From Bacilli bacterium (lineage in GTDB: Bacteria > Bacillota_I > Bacilli_A > RF39 > UBA660): DNA of 12,848 nt. Below the pieces are notes generated by a model. That model was not told where the DNA came from and did no database searches. It was given only the letters and a program-made list of their open reading frames with translations. Location of the stretch: the NCBI GenBank assembly GCA_918219625.1, contig CAKJXT010000047.1:1-12848 (forward strand), read 5' to 3'. Shown here piece by piece: positions 7,545 to 12,848 of this stretch. The position numbers and the translations under genes are program-made. Numbering within the stretch: the first letter of the stretch is position 1; each line of letters opens with the position of its first letter.

Positions 7545-8600
7545 TTACATAAATAGCCAGTTTTTATAAGGCATTATTTCTTGGTATCCTAAAATATAGT
7601 ATAGGTATATAAAATATATTGCAATATAGATTAACAATAATGATACTATGAATATTTTTGTATTTTTTTCTTTAATGTTTGATACTATGTATGGTATCAG
7701 CATTATTTCAAAAAAGGTAAAGAAGGTTGCAATTCTTCCTACATATTGTGCGGATGTACCCACTACTGTGAAAATATATCCTGTAATCATTATTGATTTT
7801 AATATTTGAGCTAATTTGTCTTTTGTTATTGATAAAAGTATAATAGTTATTATCGGAATGTGTAAAATTAATGATCTAAGTGATACATTTTCAACTTTAA
7901 TTTTATTTACATATGAAGAATAATTTTCGATACTTAAATTTATAAATATATCTTTTAAGAAAAATAAAATTATTATTGATATTATAAAACTTAGGTATAT
8001 TATTCTTTTTTTTGTTTTTTCATAATTATTATTACTAAAGTATATTACTATGAAGAAGGGTAAAAATATTATAGAACTTTTATGAAAAAGGATGGCAAGT
8101 ACTATGTTTATTATAGATTCTTTTTTGTATCCCTTTAATAATAGAAGTGTTGAGTATAATATGTAACTCATTGCTACCCCTTGTCTCATACCATTCATAC
8201 AAAATGGTAGGAAAAGAAAGCAAAAGAGTAGAATTGAAAAACTTAAATATTTATAATCGAACAATTCATTCGCTTTGAATATAGGATATATATTTAAAAA
8301 TGCTATAAAAACAAATATCATTTTTTCATTTTTAAATATACATGATATTGTCTTAAATAGAATTTTAAATCCTATTTCCCATTCATACTTGAATAGTGCT
8401 TTTAATGGCATGTTTTTTATTTCATTATATACTCTTATATAATTTTTATAATCTGTTCCAACCTCATATCTAAAACCAACAAAAAGCACCAAAAAAAGCA
8501 TTCCTAATATTATATAAAGCTTTTTTTTTGTCTTATATCCTATTGTACATAAAATATATTCTATTAAAAAAACTAGTAGATAGATAAATACACTTTCCAT
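7545..8600 (-). CDS. wzy: EpsG-family polysaccharide polymerase (Wzy)
   Basis: This 351-residue protein has about ten or eleven hydrophobic segments. EpsG-type motifs are visible in order: RYEVGTDY (44-51) in the first outer loop, EIGF (75-78), NGMRQG (136-141) and FHKS (172-175). The R-x3-GTDY and N-x2-RQ motifs with F-H-K-S distinguish it from unrelated polytopic proteins and make it the polymerase of the locus, joining flipped repeat units outside the membrane. Start ATG 8598-8600 has a GGGGGA site close upstream. The preceding gene ends in two in-frame stops (TAG TAA) just before that site. A run of nine A residues (8521-8529) falls in codons 24-27, so slippage there would abolish the protein. 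Its repeat-unit specificity is unknown. Confidence 0.9.
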   Translation of the reverse strand: MESVFIYLLVFLIEYILCTIGYKTKKKLYIILGMLFLVLFVGFRYEVGTDYKNYIRVYNEIKNMPLKALFKYEWEIGFKILFKTISCIFKNEKMIFVFIAFLNIYPIFKANELFDYKYLSFSILLFCFLFLPFCMNGMRQGVAMSYILYSTLLLLKGYKKESIINIVLAILFHKSSIIFLPFFIVIYFSNNNYEKTKKRIIYLSFIISIIILFFLKDIFINLSIENYSSYVNKIKVENVSLRSLILHIPIITIILLSITKDKLAQILKSIMITGYIFTVVGTSAQYVGRIATFFTFFEIMLIPYIVSNIKEKNTKIFIVSLLLIYIAIYFIYLYYILGYQEIMPYKNWLFM

Positions 8601-8613
8601 ATGTCCCCCATTA

Positions 8614-9690
8614 CTACTTATTATTTGATTTAATATTTTTTAAATAATTTTTTATTTTAAACAATGTTAAACTACTTATTGCTAAATTGTATTTTTTTAA
8701 ATAAATGCTTTTTAAATACAATTTATATTGTAGTTTATCTTTTATATTCATTTCTTTTAAATTATTTTTTAGTTCTTGCTTTGTAAGATTACTAATATTA
8801 TTAAATAAATCTATTTTATTAAATAAATCGGTAATATATTTTATAGTTTGTTTTTTGTTTGTATCTTGGCATAAAACTAGTTTTGCTAATTCTATACAAA
8901 TTTCTTTAAAAATTCTATATTCTATATCGCTTTTATTTAAATTCCATTGCTCAGAATATTTTTTTAATTCACTATATGCTTCAAAAGCATTTTCTGCGTT
9001 AGATAATATCTTTTTGACATCTCTTTTTTTAGTTGTTGATTCTTGATTTAATCTATAATGATAAAATGGTTCGTTTAATAATAACATATTGTTTGAATTG
9101 TTTAAAATATCGATATTAATCATGAAATCTTCTGCAAATAGGAGTGATACATTTAAAGATTTAAAATGACTATCTAATATTTGTTTTTTTATCAATGTTG
9201 CACATATTGAATTTAATTTATATGTTTTTAAAATCATTTCATATAACAATGTATATCTTTCTTTTTGAATAAATATTTCTTTTCTGTTAGTAATATTTCT
9301 AATTTGTTTTGAAGGTTCATATATCATGGAAAATTTGATGATGTCCGCTTTATTTTTAATTGCTTTATCAATTAAAACTTCTATTGTGTTATTGTCAATC
9401 CAATCGTCTGAATCTAGGAACATTACATATTCTCCGTTTGATAATTCGACACCTTTTTTTCTTGCAATATTTACACCGCTGTTTTTTTGGGAATATAATT
9501 TTATTCTTTTGTCTTTTTTTGATAATTCATTTACAATTGAAGCTGTATTATCAATTGAACCGTCATCAATTATAATAACTTCTATGTTTTTATATGTTTG
9601 ATTTGTCACACTATTAATACATTCTTCAATGTATTTTTCTGTATTAAAAGCAGGTACAATAATACTGACTAATTCATTCTTTTTCTGCAT
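8614..9690 (-). CDS. Family 2 glycosyltransferase (second in the operon)
   Basis: The 358-residue protein has an N-terminal GT-A domain of the CESA-like family: LVSIIVPAFNTEKYIEECIN (7-26), EVIIIDDGSIDNT (37-49), SGVNIARKKG (71-80), the metal/nucleotide-binding FLDSDDW (91-97) and a probable catalytic AEDF (186-189). The last 150 residues are helical and lysine-rich and resemble the variable C-terminal part of EpsH/WcaA-like enzymes. No membrane helix is evident. It should transfer one sugar from a nucleotide donor to the growing repeat unit; the donor is not predictable. A textbook AGGAGG site (9697-9702) lies six bases before the ATG and overlaps the region just after the upstream gene's stop, 14 bases away. 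It ends in tandem TAG TAA stops. Confidence 0.93.
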   Translation of the reverse strand: MQKKNELVSIIVPAFNTEKYIEECINSVTNQTYKNIEVIIIDDGSIDNTASIVNELSKKDKRIKLYSQKNSGVNIARKKGVELSNGEYVMFLDSDDWIDNNTIEVLIDKAIKNKADIIKFSMIYEPSKQIRNITNRKEIFIQKERYTLLYEMILKTYKLNSICATLIKKQILDSHFKSLNVSLLFAEDFMINIDILNNSNNMLLLNEPFYHYRLNQESTTKKRDVKKILSNAENAFEAYSELKKYSEQWNLNKSDIEYRIFKEICIELAKLVLCQDTNKKQTIKYITDLFNKIDLFNNISNLTKQELKNNLKEMNIKDKLQYKLYLKSIYLKKYNLAISSLTLFKIKNYLKNIKSNNK

Positions 9691-9704
9691 TATATTCCTC
9701 CTAA

Positions 9705-10889
9705 CTATTTTAAATATTTATATATTCTTTCACAATTATTTTGATCTTTTAATTCAAAAAAATTATTCATTCTATTAATATATTTCTTCTCTTGACCATT
9801 TTCGTTTATTTTTTTTAATATTTTTACTAATTCATTTGCATTTTTAACTATTGGACCAAAGCCATCTTTTTTATAATCAAAATATCCATCTTGATATTGT
9901 TTTTTTCTATATTCTTCATAATCAAATTGAAAATAAATTATAGGCTTTTCCATATAAGCAAAATCCATATATACACTTGAGTAGTCTGTTATCATTAATG
10001 AAGATTCTTTTAAAATTGTTTGAATGTCTTTATTCATTCCTACAATTTCAATGTTTTTTGATTTTGTGGAAAACTTATCTAAAAATTTTTGCATATTCAT
10101 ATGTGGATAAAATAAAATTCTTATATTATTTGATTCTATATAATCTATGAATTCTTCTTTATTTAAAAATTCTGACCAATTTTTGTAAAAATCTGTTTCT
10201 TCAAATATTGTTTTTTTTCCAAGAATATTGGTATCTCTTCCTAGCCAATTTCGCCATGTTGGCATTATTAGTATTTGATTATTGTTTACCTTATTATTAT
10301 ATAAATTATCAAATCTTGGAAATCCTGTATATATTACATTTCCTTCTGGGTATCCAAATTTTTCTTTTATAAATTCATATTCCCTTCTGGCGCCACATAT
10401 AAAATATTTAAATTTACAATTTTTATAATATAGCCATTCTGCGTCATCTTTTGTTATTCCATGTTGTAAAAAGACTCTATTGTTGTATAATCCTAATATA
10501 ACATGTATTATATAGAATAATGGAGCGTCAGGATTGCCATCTTTTTGATTACTGATATTGTAATTAGCGGCAAGGTAATATAACCAATGTTTTAAGCTTC
10601 TATATTGAATTATATTACCATATTCTTTAACTTTGTTATAGTCATTATTCTTTTTATCAATTACATAGTAACAATAATCTTCTGGATGTTGTGTTCTTAC
10701 ATATTTATAAAAATGATATCCATTATCACGTGCTGTTTTACCATTTTCTGTTACTAGTAATAGTTTTCTTTTTGATACTTTATTTATGATTTTAAATGTT
10801 AATCCTGGTACAATCATTACTATAAATATTAAAAATGATAATATATCTTTTATTTTTATATATTTTATATTGTTAATTAATTTTTTCAT
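9705..10889 (-). CDS. CDP-glycerol glycerophosphotransferase family protein (TagB/TagF-like)
   Basis: This 394-residue protein starts with a hydrophobic stretch (about 14-33) that probably anchors it to the membrane, then has the TagB/TagF fold. Key motifs are LQHGITK (141-147) with its histidine, TGFPRFDNL (188-196), MPTWRNW (209-215), YPHMN (261-265) with the second histidine, ITDYSSVYMDF (300-310) and DGYFDYKKDGFGP (334-346). The His, His and TDYSS positions match the CDP-glycerol binding site known from TagF. In a capsule locus the likely role is to put a single glycerol phosphate, or a related polyol phosphate, on the repeat unit rather than to build a poly(glycerol phosphate) chain. It follows the LicD gene after one base; the ribosome binding site (AGGA) lies in the LicD coding end. 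No tagD/gct gene for CDP-glycerol supply is in the window. Confidence 0.9.
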   Translation of the reverse strand: MKKLINNIKYIKIKDILSFLIFIVMIVPGLTFKIINKVSKRKLLLVTENGKTARDNGYHFYKYVRTQHPEDYCYYVIDKKNNDYNKVKEYGNIIQYRSLKHWLYYLAANYNISNQKDGNPDAPLFYIIHVILGLYNNRVFLQHGITKDDAEWLYYKNCKFKYFICGARREYEFIKEKFGYPEGNVIYTGFPRFDNLYNNKVNNNQILIMPTWRNWLGRDTNILGKKTIFEETDFYKNWSEFLNKEEFIDYIESNNIRILFYPHMNMQKFLDKFSTKSKNIEIVGMNKDIQTILKESSLMITDYSSVYMDFAYMEKPIIYFQFDYEEYRKKQYQDGYFDYKKDGFGPIVKNANELVKILKKINENGQEKKYINRMNNFFELKDQNNCERIYKYLK

Positions 10890-10890
10890 T

Positions 10891-11706
10891 TTAATCTTGT
10901 CCTATCCAATATGCAATTGTTCCATGATTAACTCTGTCTTCTTCTTTTGGTAATTTCATATAATCATTAAATGTTGTTTTTAAAATTGAATCATAATTTT
11001 TAAATATTTTAATTTGATGTTTCTCAAATTCTGTTAAAATATATTCTTTAATATTATCTTTTTTCTGCGTTTCTTTGTTTAATTTATAACAAGGCCAACA
11101 CCCCATTACTTCATTCGAATTATTTTTATTATATTTATTTATGTGTTTACTGTATTTTTTTATTATTTTTTTTTGCCCATAGAATTTAGATATTATTTTA
11201 CCTATTAGTTTTACTATACATTTTTTGCTTTTTATATCAAAAGTATTCATATCCATTGCGTATCCACTTATTAAAAACTTATAATATTGTATCTTTTTCC
11301 AAAAAAAGTTTCTTTTTAAACCTTCTTTTGGTAGGTTTACATAGTAGAATATGTCTATATAAAGACCGTAGTCTTTAATCTTTTTATATTTTTCATCTAT
11401 ACATGTTTTTTTATTAATCATCTTTAAAAATGGGTAGTAATATTCACTATTAACGTTGTTGTTGATAAAACATATATCATTATCTTTATAATTATCCACT
11501 ATTGATAATAATTTATCATAATTTTCTTTTGTCATTATTACATCAATATCGTCATCCCATGGAATTATTCCTTTGTGTCTTATTGCTCCTATTAAAGAAC
11601 CTCCTATTAATGAGTAATCAATATTGTTATCAGAACATATTTTATCAAATTCTACTAAGATATTAACTAGTTCATTCTTAAATTCTTTTTCATTCATTAA
11701 TTTCAT
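10891..11706 (-). CDS. LicD family phosphotransferase
   Basis: The 271-residue protein carries the LicD core at its N-terminus: YSLIGGSLIGAIRHKG (31-46) then IPWDDDIDVIM (48-58), with the DDDID cluster (51-55) that coordinates metal in the nucleotidyltransferase-like fold. Characterised LicD enzymes transfer phosphocholine from CDP-choline to teichoic acids or capsules; related enzymes move glycerol or ribitol phosphate. The remaining residues are lysine-rich and end FNDYMKLPKEEDRVNHG, a C-terminal pattern common in the family. The substrate is open: no licA/licC choline genes are visible, and the adjacent CDP-glycerol enzyme makes a polyol phosphate equally plausible. The first ATG (11704-11706) is preferred over the one three codons later because AGGA stands at a proper distance; that site overlaps the stop of the upstream gene. 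An A9 tract is at 11166-11174. Confidence 0.92.
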   Translation of the reverse strand: MKLMNEKEFKNELVNILVEFDKICSDNNIDYSLIGGSLIGAIRHKGIIPWDDDIDVIMTKENYDKLLSIVDNYKDNDICFINNNVNSEYYYPFLKMINKKTCIDEKYKKIKDYGLYIDIFYYVNLPKEGLKRNFFWKKIQYYKFLISGYAMDMNTFDIKSKKCIVKLIGKIISKFYGQKKIIKKYSKHINKYNKNNSNEVMGCWPCYKLNKETQKKDNIKEYILTEFEKHQIKIFKNYDSILKTTFNDYMKLPKEEDRVNHGTIAYWIGQD

Positions 11707-11713
11707 GTAAATC

Positions 11714-12532
11714 CTACTTTCTGAGTGCTCTTTTATAAACTAATAATCTTATACTATTAGGTATTAATGATACACCAATTCTACTGATTATATTTATCAA
11801 GTATTCCTTTGTATTAATTACTTCCAATCTTAAAAGTGCTTTTTCAAAATCTTTAATTGGTTTAATATACTTTCTTCCACCTCTTCGTTTTATCATATCA
11901 GTTCCACCTCTTACATTTACAAGTGTTTCTTGAATATTATAAAACTTACAATTGTTATCTATCATTCTTGCCCATAGATAATAATCTTCAAAGTACATCA
12001 TTTTTTGATAGTTTCCTGCTGAAATTACTGATTCTTTTTTAAACGCTACTGTCATGTGATTCATTGGATTTCTTTTTTTAGCCATTTTCTTAATATCTTC
12101 ATCATTTTCTGGAACAATTCTCTCACTTGTTTTATTTTCCATTGTTTCATCAAATTCGGTAATATTTGATCCAACTATATCAACATCATTTTCTTTAAAA
12201 ACTTTTAATTGTTTTTCAAATCTTGTTGGTAAACAAATGTCGTCTGTATCCATTCTAAAAACTAGTTCATTTGAGCATTCTAACAATCCATCATGCAATG
12301 CACTACCTAATCCTCTATTTTCTTTATATTTTATAGGTTTAAGTTCTTCGTGTTCTTTTTTATATTTTCTTATAACTTTTTCTAATTCTTTTGTTAAAGG
12401 TCCGTCTTCAACAAGTATAACTTCATTTGGTTTAACTGTTTGATTAAATACACTTTCTAGTGCCTTATCTAAGTATTCTGGTTTTTCTTTTATGTACACT
12501 GACATAAGTACCGAAAATTTTACTTTTTTCAT
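11714..12532 (-). CDS. Family 2 glycosyltransferase (first in the operon, AmsE-like)
   Basis: The 272-residue protein is a compact GT-A enzyme: FSVLMSVYIKEKPEYLDKAL (6-25), EVILVEDGP (37-45), NRGLGSALHDGL (72-83), FRMDTDDI (92-99) with the metal-binding aspartates and a probable catalytic FEDYYLWARM (181-190). The VEDGP, RMDTDD and EDYYLW motifs resemble the amylovoran AmsE subgroup rather than the commoner DSDD type. It lacks membrane helices apart from a mildly hydrophobic end. As the first gene after the initiating transferase it may add the second sugar, though gene order is only a weak guide. An AGGGGG site (12538-12543) lies five bases before the ATG. No convincing promoter stands between this start and the terminator-like hairpin at 12549-12581. 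Confidence 0.93.
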   Translation of the reverse strand: MKKVKFSVLMSVYIKEKPEYLDKALESVFNQTVKPNEVILVEDGPLTKELEKVIRKYKKEHEELKPIKYKENRGLGSALHDGLLECSNELVFRMDTDDICLPTRFEKQLKVFKENDVDIVGSNITEFDETMENKTSERIVPENDEDIKKMAKKRNPMNHMTVAFKKESVISAGNYQKMMYFEDYYLWARMIDNNCKFYNIQETLVNVRGGTDMIKRRGGRKYIKPIKDFEKALLRLEVINTKEYLINIISRIGVSLIPNSIRLLVYKRALRK

Positions 12533-12548
12533 AATTTCCCCCTAAATT

Positions 12549-12581
12549 AACAAAAGTCCGCGGAATGGCAGACTTGTTGTT
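12549..12581 (-). terminator. Intrinsic terminator-like hairpin between the initiating transferase and the glycosyltransferase operon
   Basis: On the minus strand AAGTCTGC and GCGGACTT pair over 8 bp (one G-U pair) around a 6-base loop CATTCC. The stem continues through a one-base bulge into AACAA/TTGTT, for 13 bp in all, and the 3' side reads ACTTTTGTTAATTT, giving a U-rich tail. It is one of the most GC-rich short elements in a very AT-rich window, which argues for selection on the RNA structure. It begins 42 bases after the transferase stop and ends six bases before the ribosome binding site of the next gene. Confidence 0.7.
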
Positions 12582-12623
12582 TTAATTGATTTGTAATTTT
12601 CATCCCTTTTTATTCTTTTTTTA

Positions 12624-12848
12624 TTAAGCTATTTTTTCAATTGGCTTTGATTCTTTTATGATATCTTCTTTTATAATTGGTAATTCACCAGTTGTTTGTA
12701 AGTAATTTTCTTTTAATTGCATTAGTTCATCTCTTATACCTGATTTTGATAGTTCAGCTCCACTTTTTGATAAAACTGATTTAATTGTTAAGAATATTAT
12801 TTTAACATCCATTTTAAATGAGAAGTTATTTACATATTCTATATCATA
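12624..12848 (-). CDS. Undecaprenyl-phosphate sugar phosphotransferase (initiating transferase), C-terminal fragment cut by the window edge
   Basis: Seventy-four codons of the 3' end are visible and the frame is open to the right edge. The fragment begins YDIEYVNNFSFKMDVKIIF and continues LTIKSVLSKSGA. The pattern Y-D-x-x-Y-V-x-N-x-S-x-x-x-D-x-K-I-I-x-x-T-I-K-x-V-L is the well-conserved end of the bacterial sugar transferase domain (WcaJ, CpsE, EpsL type). These membrane enzymes place the first sugar phosphate on undecaprenyl phosphate and so start repeat-unit synthesis. An internal ATG at 12810-12812 is not the real start because the homology runs through it. After the conserved end there is a further tail of about 45 charged residues, longer than in many relatives. 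A terminator-like hairpin follows the stop. The substrate sugar cannot be told from this part. Confidence 0.85.
   Translation of the reverse strand, partial: YDIEYVNNFSFKMDVKIIFLTIKSVLSKSGAELSKSGIRDELMQLKENYLQTTGELPIIKEDIIKESKPIEKIA

Noticed and set aside
1553..12443. Other plus-strand open frames of 68 to 113 codons
   Set aside because: All lie antisense to well-supported genes, show no domain motifs and have compositions expected from AT-rich complements.
12549..12581. T-box-like or riboswitch-like element, because of the CCGCGG core
   Set aside because: The conserved T-box sequence and a specifier stem are missing, and less than 100 bases of leader is available; a simple hairpin terminator explains it.
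12547..12603. 18-codon minus-strand frame (MKITNQLKQQVCHSADFC) running through the hairpin, considered as a leader peptide
   Set aside because: The only G-rich stretch before its ATG touches the start codon, so spacing is wrong, and there is no run of one regulatory amino acid.
12624..12812. Independent 62-residue small protein starting at the ATG at 12812
   Set aside because: The frame is open to the window edge and the upstream residues (YDIEYVNNFSFK) complete the sugar transferase C-terminal signature.
184..12848. Possible recoding of TGA as tryptophan, as in mycoplasmas, suggested by the extreme AT content
   Set aside because: Tryptophan in conserved motifs is encoded by TGG, and TGA serves as the stop of the YfhO and family 4 glycosyltransferase genes at sensible family lengths.

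Overview
The window is very AT-rich, and all twelve genes lie on the minus strand, so the reading order runs from high to low coordinates. The genes use standard stops (TAA, TAG, TGA) and encode tryptophan as TGG, so there is no sign of a mycoplasma-type code. AGGAGG-like ribosome binding sites, sigma-A-type promoters, an LCP-family wall ligase and a CDP-glycerol-dependent transferase all point to a low-GC, wall-bearing member of the Bacillota (Bacilli or Clostridia). I cannot place it further.

The window is most of a Wzx/Wzy-dependent surface polysaccharide (capsule) locus. At the right edge is the C-terminal end of the membrane sugar transferase that starts synthesis on undecaprenyl phosphate (12624-12848), followed by a hairpin that looks like an intrinsic terminator (12549-12581). 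Next comes a tight eight-gene run from 12532 to 3824: family 2 glycosyltransferase, LicD-family phosphotransferase, CDP-glycerol glycerophosphotransferase-like protein, second family 2 glycosyltransferase, EpsG-type polymerase (Wzy), family 4 glycosyltransferase, polysaccharide pyruvyl transferase family protein and flippase (Wzx). Spacings are 1 to 32 bases with one 4-base overlap, as expected of one operon. It ends in a 12-bp hairpin at 3800-3830.

Left of this the style changes to three genes that each have a recognisable promoter about 20 bases before the start codon. They are a CpsA-like LCP protein (2361-3752), a YfhO-family membrane protein (184-2295), and the first 43 codons of a chain-length determinant (CpsC/Wzz family, 1-131) that runs off the left edge. 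The chain-length gene has the best promoter, with an inverted repeat centred exactly on its -10 box.

Taken together: lipid-linked repeat units begin on undecaprenyl phosphate, are extended by three glycosyltransferases and probably decorated with phosphodiester groups (LicD, glycerol-phosphate transferase) and perhaps pyruvate. They are flipped by Wzx, polymerised by Wzy under control of the Wzz-like protein, and attached to the wall by the LCP protein. YfhO may add an extracytoplasmic sugar. Genes for CDP-glycerol or CDP-choline supply, and the CpsD/CpsB kinase-phosphatase pair, are not in the window. I found no RNA genes, mobile elements, CRISPR arrays or gene-free stretches over 300 bases. 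Nothing here is clearly an undescribed system; the most interesting points are regulatory.
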